Shown here piece by piece: positions 33,107-42,173 of a stretch of DNA of 64,000 bases. Under the pieces are notes generated by a model, which searched no databases, was not told where the DNA came from, and worked only from the letters and a program-made list of their open reading frames with translations. Position 1 is the first letter of the stretch, and every line of letters starts with the position of its first letter. The stretch lies in contig CAZFJC010000003.1 of the NCBI GenBank assembly GCA_964518765.1, positions 81,435-145,434 of the forward strand. Reading direction: 5' to 3'. Both the position numbers and the translations under genes were made by a program. This DNA is from CAZPNX01 sp964518765. Its GTDB lineage: Bacteria > Edwardsbacteria > AC1 > EtOH8.

Positions 33107-34108
33107 ATGCTCGACTGGCTGCTGTTTCTGGCGCTGATAGCCGTCATCGTGTTCGTCGGCAGCAAGCTGTCCCGCTACGGCGATGCCCTGGGCGAAAAGT
33201 TGGGGCTTTCCGGGTCCTGGATAGGCGTGGTGCTGCTGGCGGCGGTCACCTCTCTGCCCGAGATGTTCGCCGGCATCTCGGCGGCGGGATTGGTGAAGCA
33301 GGCCGACCTGGCCCTGGGCAACCTGTTCGGGGCCTGCGTCATGAACCTGGTGGTGGTGGCCGTCCTGGGCGTACTTCACCATCCACAGCCCATACACCAC
33401 AAGGTCGGCCAGGAGCAAGCCCTGAGCGCCAGCCTGGCGCTGGTGGCCCTGGCCCTGGCCGGTCTGGGGCTGGTCCTCAGCCGGCGGTTGATGCCGGTGT
33501 CCCTGTTCGACATCGGGCTGTTCGCCATAGCCATTTTCGCCTTCTACCTGATCGCCCAGAGGCTGATCTTCCTCTACGAGAGGAGGAACCGTCACTCGCC
33601 CGAAAATCCGCAGTACCGACACCTCAGCTTGCTGTCGACAGTGATCCGCTTCTCGGCTGCCGCCCTGGCCATAGTGGCCGCCGGCATCGCCCTGCCCTAC
33701 GTGGCCGAGCGCCTGGCACTCCAAATGGGCTGGGGCCGGTCCTTCGTGGGCAGCATCCTGATGTCCCTAGCCACCACCTCGCCGGAAATGGTGGTCTCCA
33801 TCAGCGCGCTGCGGATGGGCCAGGTGGGCATGGCCCTGGGGAACCTCTACGGCAGCTGCATATTCAACATGAGCTTGGTATTCGTCGACGACATATTCTA
33901 TCCGGGCTCCATTCTGGCGGAGGCCTCGGGCACCCACCTCTTCACCGTGATGTTGGCCATCACCATGGTCGGGGTAGCCCTGACCGGCATGCTGTTCCGG
34001 GCCGAACGGAAGGGCCTGATGCGGTTCAGCTGGGATTCCTTGATAATCCTGGGCATGTACCTGGTGGGGGCGGTCATGATCTTCAGGATGGGACTGAGCC
34101 TGGGCTGA
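33107..34108 (+). CDS. calcium/sodium antiporter (CaCA family)
   Basis: 333 residues with about ten membrane helices. The two inverted alpha repeats carry the cation-binding motifs GVVLLAAVTSLPEMFAGIS (first) and GSILMSLATTSPEMVVSIS (second), the acidic residues being in LPEM and SPEM. Members such as YrbG exchange Na+ for Ca2+ or other cations across the inner membrane. A hydrophilic linker of about 30 residues around 160-190 separates the halves. Confidence 0.9.
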   Translation: MLDWLLFLALIAVIVFVGSKLSRYGDALGEKLGLSGSWIGVVLLAAVTSLPEMFAGISAAGLVKQADLALGNLFGACVMNLVVVAVLGVLHHPQPIHHKVGQEQALSASLALVALALAGLGLVLSRRLMPVSLFDIGLFAIAIFAFYLIAQRLIFLYERRNRHSPENPQYRHLSLLSTVIRFSAAALAIVAAGIALPYVAERLALQMGWGRSFVGSILMSLATTSPEMVVSISALRMGQVGMALGNLYGSCIFNMSLVFVDDIFYPGSILAEASGTHLFTVMLAITMVGVALTGMLFRAERKGLMRFSWDSLIILGMYLVGAVMIFRMGLSLG

Positions 34109-34146
34109 ATGGGGGCTTGACCGGACTGCCGCCAGGTGATAAAATT

Positions 34147-34162
34147 AAGTGAACGATCACTT
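34147..34162. promoter_or_regulatory. operator-like palindrome before the trehalose/ABC operon regulator
   Basis: Perfect inverted repeat AAGTGA-ACGA-TCACTT, 14 nt before the TetR ATG. Sites of the type TNAGTGA..TCACT are common TetR-family operators, so autoregulation of the whole operon is likely. Confidence 0.6.
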
Positions 34163-34176
34163 ACTTTAGCGATTAG

Positions 34177-34791
34177 ATGACGCGCAAGCCCCAGGCGGAC
34201 AGGAGGAGGGAGGTGGTGGCCGCCGCCCAGAGCCACATTCTGAAAAGGGGCCTCCAGACCCTGACCATCAGAGAGCTGGCCACGGCCAACGGGCTGTCGG
34301 AGGCGGCCCTCTACCGGCACTTCAGGAGCAAGCGGGAGATTCTGATGGCGGTGGCCTCCGATATCGAGACCAAACTGATGCGCGCCATCAAGGAAGCATC
34401 CCGGGGCCGAAACGATCCCATGGATCGGCTGAGGGGCATCATGGGAGCCCACCTGAGCTTCACCGAAAGGCGGATGGGGGGGCTTTTCGTCCTGGTCTCC
34501 GAGGCTATAAACCAGAGGGATCCTATCCTCCGCAGGCAGCTACGCAGGATCGTGGCCAGGTATCTCGGCCAGATCACGGCGGAGTTGAAGCAGGCCAGGG
34601 CCATGGGGGCGATAAGGCGCGACCTGGACCTGACCGACGCCAGCCAAATATTCTTCGGGCTTATCCAGACGACGGCCATGAACTACGTGCTGAGCGGTTA
34701 CCGGGAGCCCCCGGCCAAGGCCTTCGGCTCCCTGTGGGGGATTTACGCCCGGGGCATCTGCCGGTCCGGGGAAGATGGTGCTGGGCGATGA
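34177..34791 (+). CDS. TetR/AcrR family regulator of the sugar/trehalose operon
   Basis: 204 residues. The N-terminal helix-turn-helix is LTIRELATANGLSEAALYRHFRSKREILMAV (residues about 30-60). The C-terminal domain resembles FadR/AefR-type regulators only in general. Its stop overlaps the next ATG (ATGA), so it is the first gene of a long co-directional run of transporter and trehalose genes. TetR control of a maltose-type transporter is uncommon (LacI is usual). Confidence 0.88.
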   Translation: MTRKPQADRRREVVAAAQSHILKRGLQTLTIRELATANGLSEAALYRHFRSKREILMAVASDIETKLMRAIKEASRGRNDPMDRLRGIMGAHLSFTERRMGGLFVLVSEAINQRDPILRRQLRRIVARYLGQITAELKQARAMGAIRRDLDLTDASQIFFGLIQTTAMNYVLSGYREPPAKAFGSLWGIYARGICRSGEDGAGR

Positions 34792-35669
34792 TAGTCGGCC
34801 AGGGAAAACTCGTGCCCTGGGCCTTCCTCGCCCCGACCCTGCTGGTCCTGTCCCTGGTGCTTCTGGTGCCGCTGGCCTACTGTATTCACACCTCGCTCCA
34901 CGATCTCTCGCTGAGGGGAGGCCAGGCCAGGTTCGTTGGCCTGGACAACTACATGAGGCTGGCCGGCGATCAGCGGTTCCTGGGGGCGGCCATCAGGACC
35001 CTGGGCTTCGTGGCGGTGTCTCTGAGCCTGGAACTGGCGCTGGGTTTAGGCCTGGCGCTCCTGATGCATCGACTGGCTAAGGGGCGCGGATGTTTCCGGT
35101 CGGCGGTGATGGTGCCCTGGGCCATCCCCACAGTGGTGTCCGGCCTGTTATGGGCCTGGATCTTCAACGACCGGCTGGGTTTGGCGAATTCGGCCCTGGG
35201 GTGGTTCGGGGCGGCCCCGGTGGCCTGGCTGGCCTGGCCGGCCACCAGCTGGGCGGCGCTGCTGGCGGCCGAAACCTGGAAGACGGCCCCGTTCGTTGCC
35301 CTGATAATCCTGGCCGGCCTGCAGATGATACCCAGGGAGCTCTACGAGTCGGCGGAGATCGACGGCGCCGGACCCTGGTCCAAGTTCACCGGCATCACCC
35401 TGCCCCTGATCTGGCCGACTGTCCTGCTGGCGATGCTGTTCCGGACCATCGACGCCCTCAGGGTTTTCGATCTGGTGACGGTGATGACAGGGGGCGGCCC
35501 GGCCGGCAGCACGGAGGTGCTTTCCCTGTACAACTATCGGGTGCTGTTCACCCACTTGGACTTCGGCTATGGCTCGGCCGTATCGGTGGGGCTGTTCATG
35601 CTGGTCATGGCCGGCAGCCTGGCCTACGTCCGGCATCTGGTGGGAGGAACCTATGCCCAGAGCCGCTAG
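34788..35669 (+). CDS. sugar ABC transporter permease, MalF type
   Basis: About 293 residues with six membrane helices. The start ATG at 34788 overlaps the regulator stop by 4 nt; a longer frame lies inside the regulator. The inner-membrane permease EAA loop, which docks on the ATPase, is IPRELYESAEIDGAGPWSKFTGITLPLI near residue 190. Family CUT1 (oligosaccharides, trehalose, maltose, glycerol-3-phosphate). Confidence 0.92.
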   Translation: MIVGQGKLVPWAFLAPTLLVLSLVLLVPLAYCIHTSLHDLSLRGGQARFVGLDNYMRLAGDQRFLGAAIRTLGFVAVSLSLELALGLGLALLMHRLAKGRGCFRSAVMVPWAIPTVVSGLLWAWIFNDRLGLANSALGWFGAAPVAWLAWPATSWAALLAAETWKTAPFVALIILAGLQMIPRELYESAEIDGAGPWSKFTGITLPLIWPTVLLAMLFRTIDALRVFDLVTVMTGGGPAGSTEVLSLYNYRVLFTHLDFGYGSAVSVGLFMLVMAGSLAYVRHLVGGTYAQSR

Positions 35670-36474
35670 CCTACCCTTAGCTTGGCTCTATGTGGCCGCC
35701 CTGGCCTGGATACTTTTCCCGTTCGGGTGGCAGGTGGCCACCTCATTGCGGATGCCCGGAGATATCGCCGCCGGCTCCTGGAGCTGGTCCGGCCTCAGCC
35801 TGGACAACTACCGGGCGGTTTTCTCCCAGGAGCACCGTTTCTCCCGTTACCTGGCCAACAGCCTGGCGATAGCCGTCTCGACGGCCCTGATCTCGGTGCT
35901 GCTGGGGGGCTTGGCCGGTTATGCCCTGTCGAGGCTGCGCTTCAGGCTCAGGGGCGCCGTGCTGGTGGCCATTCTGGCGGCTTCCATGTTCCCGCAGATA
36001 GCCTCGGTCAGCCCGCTGTTCCTGCTTTTCCGGAAGCTGGGCCTGCTCAACACCTATGCCGGGCTGATTATAGCCTACACCGGCTTCGGCCTGCCTTTGG
36101 CGGTCTGGCTGATGGCCAACTTTTTCGGACAGCTTCCCCCCGAGCTTGAGGAGGCCGCCGCCATCGACGGGGCCGGGTTTCTGGAGACGGCCCGACGGGT
36201 TATGATGCCCCTGGCCGCGCCCGGGGCCTTCACCGCCGCCATACTCGTCTTCATATTATCCTGGAACGAGTTCGTTTTGGCGCTGGCCCTCAACACCAAC
36301 GAAAGCATGAGGACGGTGACCGTCGGCCTCGCCATGTTCCCCGGCCAATACGAGATGCCTTGGGGGACGATCTTCGCCGCCTCCACGGTCGTCACCGTCC
36401 CGCTCGTCCTCATGGTACTTCTTCTCCAAAAGTGGATCGTATCCGGACTGCTGGCCGGTTCGGTCAAGCAGTGA
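35653..36474 (+). CDS. sugar ABC transporter permease, MalG type
   Basis: 273 residues from an ATG with GGGAGGAACCT upstream, overlapping the MalF-type gene by 17 nt. Six helices. The EAA loop LPPELEEAAAIDGAGFLETARRVMMPLA lies near residue 170, followed by a canonical MalG C-terminus (SWNEFVLALALNTNESMRTVTVGL). Forms the second half of the CUT1 channel. No ATP-binding subunit gene (MalK, MsmX, UgpC) lies anywhere in the window, so a shared ATPase from elsewhere is needed. Confidence 0.92.
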   Translation: MPRAASLPLAWLYVAALAWILFPFGWQVATSLRMPGDIAAGSWSWSGLSLDNYRAVFSQEHRFSRYLANSLAIAVSTALISVLLGGLAGYALSRLRFRLRGAVLVAILAASMFPQIASVSPLFLLFRKLGLLNTYAGLIIAYTGFGLPLAVWLMANFFGQLPPELEEAAAIDGAGFLETARRVMMPLAAPGAFTAAILVFILSWNEFVLALALNTNESMRTVTVGLAMFPGQYEMPWGTIFAASTVVTVPLVLMVLLLQKWIVSGLLAGSVKQ

Positions 36475-36540
36475 TTCCGTCACGTCGGTCATCGGCCAAA
36501 TGCCGAACAGTCGTTGCCTAGCAAAATCGGAGGAATTTAC

Positions 36541-37776
36541 TTGAAACTTAAAATCGTTCTCGTTTCGCTCTTTTTGGCCTTGACCGCGTTCTCCTGCGGC
36601 CGGGATGGTGCCGGGGTGCTGACCCTGGCCGTCGGCAAGGACCCCACCGGACAGCACCGGGCCATGTTGGACGAGTTCACGAAACAGAACCCCGGCATAA
36701 GAGTGAAGCTTCTGGAGATGCCGGAATCGTCTACCCAGCAGCACGACGCCTACGTCACCTACCTGGCCGCCGGCGATGCCAGCATCGACGTCTACTCTAT
36801 AGACATAATCTGGCCGGCCGAGTTCGCCTTGGCCGGCTGGCTGGAGCCGCTTGACGGACGCCTCTCCCCGGAGGACCTGGGCGACTTCCTGCCCGGCCCG
36901 CTGGCGGGCTGCCGCTACCGGGACAGCCTGTACGCCCTGCCCTGGTTCACCGATGCCGGAGTGCTTTATTACCGGAAGGACATCCTGGAGGGCCGCGGAT
37001 TCCGGGAGCCGGCCACCTGGGGCGAGCTCATCGCACAGGCCTCGGCCTTGTCGCTCGAGGAAGGGGTTCCGGGCTACGTCTGGCAGGGACAGCAGTACGA
37101 AGGTCTGGTCTGTAATTTCCTGGAGGTGCTCTGGAGCTGCGGAGGCGACGTCTTCGATCGGTCCGGGCGGCCGTCCCTGGACGGCCCCGAGGCCGCCGAG
37201 GCGGTCCGAATACTGCTTGAGATGCTGCGCACCAAGGCCTCGCCCCGGGGCGTGCTGACCTACAAGGAGGAGGAGGCCCGTCAACTGTTCACCGGAGGCC
37301 AGGCGATATTCATGAGGAACTGGCCCTACGCCTGGGCCATGGCCCAGGACAGCGCCAAGGGCTCCCGGGTGGCCGGCCGGGTGGGGCTGGCCCCGCTGCC
37401 TTCCCTGGATGGCAGGTCCAGCGCGGCCTGTCTGGGGGGGTGGAACCTGGGGGTCAGCCGCTTCTCCAAAAACAAGGACGATGCCGTCAAGCTGGTCAAG
37501 TTTCTGTGCTCGTTCCAATCCCAGAAGAGCTTCGCGCTTCACGGAGGCCGGCTGCCCACCAGGGCTTCGGTCTATCAGGACGACGAGGTGCTGAAGGCGA
37601 ACCCGCACTACCGCGATTTCTACCATGCCTTCCGTAATGCCAGGCCCAGGCCGGTCCGGCCCGATTACCCCAAGGTCTCCGACATCATCCAGCTGGCACT
37701 GCACCGGATCCTGGCCGGCCGGGTGACGGCCGACCAGGGGCTGAGGGAAATGCAGGAAGGCCTGGAGTCCTTGTGA
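36541..37776 (+). CDS. sugar ABC transporter substrate-binding lipoprotein
   Basis: About 411 residues. The start is most likely TTG at 36541, preceded by GGAGGAATTTAC; it gives a lipoprotein signal (KLKIVLVSLFLALTAFSC) with lipobox TAFSC. The rest is a family 1 extracellular solute-binding protein (GSRVAGRVGLAPLPSLDGRSSAACLGGWNLGVS near the end), with the ligand site region ALPWFTDAGVLYYRKDILE. By context the ligand may be trehalose or a related glucoside. Confidence 0.9.
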   Translation: MKLKIVLVSLFLALTAFSCGRDGAGVLTLAVGKDPTGQHRAMLDEFTKQNPGIRVKLLEMPESSTQQHDAYVTYLAAGDASIDVYSIDIIWPAEFALAGWLEPLDGRLSPEDLGDFLPGPLAGCRYRDSLYALPWFTDAGVLYYRKDILEGRGFREPATWGELIAQASALSLEEGVPGYVWQGQQYEGLVCNFLEVLWSCGGDVFDRSGRPSLDGPEAAEAVRILLEMLRTKASPRGVLTYKEEEARQLFTGGQAIFMRNWPYAWAMAQDSAKGSRVAGRVGLAPLPSLDGRSSAACLGGWNLGVSRFSKNKDDAVKLVKFLCSFQSQKSFALHGGRLPTRASVYQDDEVLKANPHYRDFYHAFRNARPRPVRPDYPKVSDIIQLALHRILAGRVTADQGLREMQEGLESL

Positions 37777-37840
37777 ATCGGACTAACCAAGGGAAGGTAC
37801 CGGCGACATCCATTTTCCCCGTTGAGGGGGACGAAATGTT

Positions 37841-40123
37841 ATGAAGATCAATTTCCTCATTATCCTCTCCATCATTCTGGCGGTGAGCCTGGTGGTGGTC
37901 GGGTTCACCATGTGGCAGGCCGGGCAGGAGCGGCAGCGCCTGACCATCGACTTGGAGAGAAGGACAGCCCTTCTGGCCGAGGGGATGCACGATGGTGTTC
38001 AGGGCCTGATGGTCCGGGGAAGCTTCAGGAAGCTGCAGCAACTGGTGGACAAGTACGGCTCCAGCCAGCGAATCCTGGGCCTGGCGGTCTTCGACCTACG
38101 CGACAGCCTGCTGTCGGCCACCTATGGGACAGAGGAGCTCATTCCGCCAGCACGGGCCCTGGTCTCGGGGAGCATGGACGCGGACTCCTCCCGGGGGTCA
38201 TTCGCCAAGGCCGGCGGCCGGCAGCTTTACATCCACGTCCTGCCCATCAAGCAGGAGGGGGCGGTCATCGGTGCCCTGGCCGTGTTCAGCGACGCCGGAC
38301 ACATCGGGCAGGCGGTGAGCGACCTGTGGCGCCGCAATTTCATCCGCCTTCTGATCCAGGCCATGGTCATCGCCATGGTCACCCTGCTGGTCATCCAGTG
38401 GAGCGTCTTCGGGCCGTTGAACCGCATGGTGGAATGGATGAAGACGGTCAGGTTCGACCAGTACCAGCGGGCCGGATCCAAACCGCCCGAGGGATTCTTC
38501 TCCCCCCTGCAGAATGAGGTGGGTCGGATGGCCCAGTCGATACTTGAGGCCAGGGCGGCGGCGGCCGAGGAGGCCAGGTTGAGGGCGGCCTCCGAGTCGC
38601 TGTGGACCCCGGAGCGCCTGAAGCAGGAGGCGATGAAGCTGCTGGAGGACCGCCTATTGGTGGCGGTCTCCAACCGTGAGCCGTACATCCACATCAAAAA
38701 AGGAAGGAACATCGAGGTGCAGGTCCCGGCCAGCGGCCTGGTGACGGCCATGGAGCCGGTGCTCAAGGCCTGTGGCGGGGTGTGGGTGGCCCACGGCAGC
38801 GGCAACGCCGACCGGGAGGTGGTCGATGGCCGGGACCGGCTGTCGGTGCCGCCAGACGAACCAAGGTACACGTTGCGCCGGCTGTGGCTGACCAAGGACC
38901 AGGAGGAGGGCTACTATTACGGATTCTCCAACGAGGGTCTGTGGCCGCTATGCCACATCGTCCACGCCAGGCCGGTCTTCCGGGAGAGCGACTGGCAGTA
39001 TTACCACCAGGTGAACCAGAAGTTCGCCGAGACGGTGCTGGAGGAGATCGAGGGGGCGCACGAGCCATACATACTGATACAAGACTATCATTTCGCCCTG
39101 CTGCCCAGGATGATAAAGGAGAGGCGACCGGACGCCCGGGTGTCCATATTCTGGCACATACCCTGGCCCAATGCCGAGGCCTTCCGCATCTGCCCCTGGG
39201 AGCGGGAGCTGGTCTACGGCATGCTGGGGGCCGACGTGGTCGGGTTTCACATCCAGTACCACTGCAACAATTTCCTAGAGACGGTCGACCGGTCGCTGGA
39301 GTGCCGGATCGATTGGGAGCGCTTCTCGGTGGAGAAGGACGGCCACCACACCATGGTCAAGCCGTTTCCCATAAGCATCGACTTCCGGCAGGGGCCGGCG
39401 CCCGAGAGCTTCGACCGGAGCGCCCTGAAGGAATCGCTGCTGAAGGACCTGGGGGTCAAGGCCGAGTTCCTGGGGGTGGGGGTGGACCGCATCGACTACA
39501 CCAAGGGCATCCCGGAGAGGTTCCGAGCGGTGGAGCGTTTTCTGGAGAGGTGGCCGGAGTACCGGGAGAGGTTCACCTTCGTCGAACTGGGCGCTCCCAG
39601 CCGCACCCATATCAAGCGGTATCACGCCCTGATGACCGAGGTCGAGGAGGAGGCGGACCGGATCAACTGGAAACTCAAGACCCGAGACTGGAGGCCGATA
39701 GTGCTGCTGGCCCAGCACCACAGCCACCAGCAGATATTGCCCTACTACCAAGCGGCCGACCTGTGTCTGGTGACCTCGCTCCACGACGGCATGAACCTAG
39801 TAGCCAAGGAATACGTGGCCTCCAGGGCCGACGGCAGCGGCGCGCTGATCCTCAGCCGCTTCACCGGAGCCTCCCGCGAGCTGCTGGACGCCCTGATCGT
39901 CAATCCTTACGATATCGAGCAGACGGCCGAGGCCGTCCGGTACGCCTTGGAGATGCCGGCCGAGGAGCAGAGGCTTCGCATCGGGCGCATGCAACAGCAG
40001 ATCCAGAACCGGAACATCTTCCTGTGGGCAGGCCGCCTGTTGCGCGCCCTGTACGAGGTGAGGACCGACGACCTGTCAACCTGGGGAAAGGCGGGAAGCG
40101 ATGCCCAGGGACAATCAGATTAA
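37841..40123 (+). CDS. membrane-anchored sensor-domain fusion to trehalose-6-phosphate synthase
   Basis: 760 residues. The N-terminus has helix 1 (residues about 4-26), a periplasmic segment to about 165, helix 2 (about 168-192) and a HAMP-like linker to about 245, the layout of a bacterial sensor. Residues about 265-745 are a GT20 trehalose-6-phosphate synthase: QDYHFALLPRMIKERRPDARVSIFWHIPWPNAE, VDRIDYTKGIPERF, LHDGMNLVAKEYVA. It would make trehalose-6-P from a nucleotide-glucose and glucose-6-P at the inner face of the membrane, possibly switched by an external signal; that switch is inference. It overlaps the DUF5752 gene by 23 nt. Confidence 0.9.
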   Translation: MKINFLIILSIILAVSLVVVGFTMWQAGQERQRLTIDLERRTALLAEGMHDGVQGLMVRGSFRKLQQLVDKYGSSQRILGLAVFDLRDSLLSATYGTEELIPPARALVSGSMDADSSRGSFAKAGGRQLYIHVLPIKQEGAVIGALAVFSDAGHIGQAVSDLWRRNFIRLLIQAMVIAMVTLLVIQWSVFGPLNRMVEWMKTVRFDQYQRAGSKPPEGFFSPLQNEVGRMAQSILEARAAAAEEARLRAASESLWTPERLKQEAMKLLEDRLLVAVSNREPYIHIKKGRNIEVQVPASGLVTAMEPVLKACGGVWVAHGSGNADREVVDGRDRLSVPPDEPRYTLRRLWLTKDQEEGYYYGFSNEGLWPLCHIVHARPVFRESDWQYYHQVNQKFAETVLEEIEGAHEPYILIQDYHFALLPRMIKERRPDARVSIFWHIPWPNAEAFRICPWERELVYGMLGADVVGFHIQYHCNNFLETVDRSLECRIDWERFSVEKDGHHTMVKPFPISIDFRQGPAPESFDRSALKESLLKDLGVKAEFLGVGVDRIDYTKGIPERFRAVERFLERWPEYRERFTFVELGAPSRTHIKRYHALMTEVEEEADRINWKLKTRDWRPIVLLAQHHSHQQILPYYQAADLCLVTSLHDGMNLVAKEYVASRADGSGALILSRFTGASRELLDALIVNPYDIEQTAEAVRYALEMPAEEQRLRIGRMQQQIQNRNIFLWAGRLLRALYEVRTDDLSTWGKAGSDAQGQSD

Positions 40124-40940
40124 GCCGTTCAGGTTCAGGACCTCCTCCTCCCTGGTGACCGTCTGCGGGCCCAAGGCGGCCAACGTCAGGGAGTTGCTGG
40201 AGGGGGTGCGCTCCGTCAGCGGATCTTCGATCTACCACCACAGCCACCAGGTCTACCGCGAATGGCAGGCCTTCGGCCGGCCGCCGGTCCACGACTTCGG
40301 CTACTGGGTGTCCGAGGTCCTGAGGGAGCGCAGCCTGGGCGAGAAGCTGTCGATGATCGATCCCACCCAGCACGACGACATCCGCTCTTTCAGGGAGGCG
40401 CTGGTCGGTGAAATCGAGCGCTACCTGGGGGGCAATCCCCTTCTCAACCAGTGCCCCAGGGGCAGCGAGTTCGTCTTCTGCGAATCGACCTCGGTCATAG
40501 TGGACACCGGGGTGGCCGCCGCCGACATGGAGGGCTTTATCCGGGCTTTGGGCCAGGTTACCAACCGCAGCCTCTACTACCACCTGTTCGAGGCCCGCCT
40601 CAGGCTAAGGAGGACCGACAACGACTTCTCCATCTGGCTGCGCGAGCAGCTGCGGGATGAGTTGCTGGCCGCCGAGATCAGCCGTCTAGACATTTCCATC
40701 CAGACCCTTGACCAGATCCGGGCCCGCCTTATGCTCATCCTGGGACAGCGCCAGGGGATGTCTCCCTTGGCGCTGGTGAGGACCCTGATCCTTCTTCCCA
40801 CCGACATCGTCGAGTCGATAGTGATGGAGCTGGTGAATCTGCCGGCGCGAACCGCCAGCCGCTTTTGGGAAAAGAGCCCCAGGGAGCTGGCCCAAGCACT
40901 GACCGCCGAGCTAAAGCGGAGAAAAGAGGGCAGGCGATAG
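40101..40940 (+). CDS. DUF5752 family protein (trehalose operon)
   Basis: 279 residues, soluble. Starts within the end of the TPS gene. PFRFRTSSSLVTVCGPKAANVRELLEGVRSVSGSSIYHHSHQVYREWQ and the closing REWLxx-like DNDFSIWLREQL match DUF5752. The family is of unknown function and is commonly found with trehalose-6-P synthase and TreT genes. The conserved His cluster (YHHSHQ) suggests a metal or ligand site. A structural or regulatory partner of the synthases is a reasonable guess. Confidence 0.75.
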   Translation: MPRDNQIKPFRFRTSSSLVTVCGPKAANVRELLEGVRSVSGSSIYHHSHQVYREWQAFGRPPVHDFGYWVSEVLRERSLGEKLSMIDPTQHDDIRSFREALVGEIERYLGGNPLLNQCPRGSEFVFCESTSVIVDTGVAAADMEGFIRALGQVTNRSLYYHLFEARLRLRRTDNDFSIWLREQLRDELLAAEISRLDISIQTLDQIRARLMLILGQRQGMSPLALVRTLILLPTDIVESIVMELVNLPARTASRFWEKSPRELAQALTAELKRRKEGRR

Positions 40941-42173
40941 ATGGCGCTGGCTAAGCTTGAGGATTATCGGGAGGTGGTGGGCGGGCCCGAGCTCGACGAG
41001 CTCAGGCAGCTCGCCCGCCATATAAAGGGTCGGCGCATGAAGCACGTCAACTCCACCTCGGTGGGGGGCGGGGTGGCCGAGATCCTCAACCGGATGGTGC
41101 CGCTGCTGAGAGAGCTGGGCATCGACGCTCGCTGGGAGGTGATCAAGGGCGGGGACGACTTCTTCAACGTCACCAAGCTTTTCCACAACGCCCTCCACGG
41201 TAAGGAGGAGAACATCACCGAGGAGATGTACCGGACCTTCCAGGCCTATAACCGGAACAATGCCGAGCAGATGGATTTCGACAGCGACGACTGCGTGTTC
41301 ATTCACGACCCCCAGCCCATCTGCTTGGTGGAGAAACGCCGGGGCGTGGGCTCCAGCTGGGTATGGCGCTGCCACATCGACGTCTCCCAGCCCTCGACCG
41401 CCGTCTGGGACTTTCTCCGGCCATACATCGAAAGGTACGACGGCATGGTGATCTCCTCCCCCAGCTTCTCCCAGCAGGTTCCCATCCCCCAGTACCTGAT
41501 ACCGCCCTCCATCGATCCCCTGGCCGACAAGAACCGGGACCTGGACCCGTCTTTGGTCGAAAGGGTGCTGGATAAATACGGGATTGACCGCGGCCGGCCG
41601 GTGGTGACCCAGATCTCCCGCTTCGACCGGCTCAAGGACCCGGTGGGGCTTATTCAGGCCTACAAGCTGGCCCGCCGGCGCATAGACTGCCAGCTGGTGC
41701 TGGCCGGAGGCGGGGCCACCGACGACCCCGAGGGCCTGCTGGTGCTGGAGGAGGTCAAGGCCGAGGCCGGCGACGATCCGGACATCCGAGTCCTCCACCT
41801 GCCGCCCGGGGCCGACCTGGAGATAAACGCCCTGGTGCGGGGTTCCAGCATCGTGGTGCAGAACTCGGTCAAGGAGGGCTTCGGCCTGACCGTCTCCGAG
41901 GCGCTGTGGAAGGGCAAGCCGGTTATCAGCCGTCCGGTGGGCGGCATCACCCAGCAGGTGATCAACGAGGTCACTGGGCTTTTAGTTCATTCCACCGAGG
42001 GGCTGGCCTACGCCATTCGCTTCCTGCTGGCCAACCCGGAGAAGGCCATGGAGCTGGGACGCAACGGACGCAACTTTGTCCGCAGCCATTTCCTGATAAC
42101 CAGGCACCTGAGGCGATATCTGCTGGTGATGATCTCGCTGATGCAGCGGGATAAACGGGAGATATACCTGTGA
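40941..42173 (+). CDS. treT: trehalose glycosyltransferring synthase (TreT-like), GT4
   Basis: 410 residues. Joins a nucleotide-glucose to glucose to give trehalose in one step. The TreT fingerprints HVNSTSVGGGVAEILNRMVPLLRELGIDARWEVI and FFNVTKLFHNALHG are at the N-terminus; WRCHIDVSQPSTAVWDFLRPYIERYD follows. The GT4 donor site NSVKEGFGLTVSEALWKGKPVISRPVGG is near residue 320. Its start abuts the DUF5752 stop. It duplicates the route offered by TPS plus phosphatase in the same operon. Reversibility of TreT may let it degrade imported trehalose. Confidence 0.88.
   Translation: MALAKLEDYREVVGGPELDELRQLARHIKGRRMKHVNSTSVGGGVAEILNRMVPLLRELGIDARWEVIKGGDDFFNVTKLFHNALHGKEENITEEMYRTFQAYNRNNAEQMDFDSDDCVFIHDPQPICLVEKRRGVGSSWVWRCHIDVSQPSTAVWDFLRPYIERYDGMVISSPSFSQQVPIPQYLIPPSIDPLADKNRDLDPSLVERVLDKYGIDRGRPVVTQISRFDRLKDPVGLIQAYKLARRRIDCQLVLAGGGATDDPEGLLVLEEVKAEAGDDPDIRVLHLPPGADLEINALVRGSSIVVQNSVKEGFGLTVSEALWKGKPVISRPVGGITQQVINEVTGLLVHSTEGLAYAIRFLLANPEKAMELGRNGRNFVRSHFLITRHLRRYLLVMISLMQRDKREIYL

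Noticed and set aside
36256..37704. 482-codon minus-strand frame opposite the binding-protein gene
   Set aside because: Antisense shadow; the plus strand encodes a complete family 1 solute-binding lipoprotein with a good start site.
38782..40158. 458-codon plus frame inside the TPS gene
   Set aside because: Out-of-frame shadow; lacks any motif while the TPS frame has all GT20 signatures.
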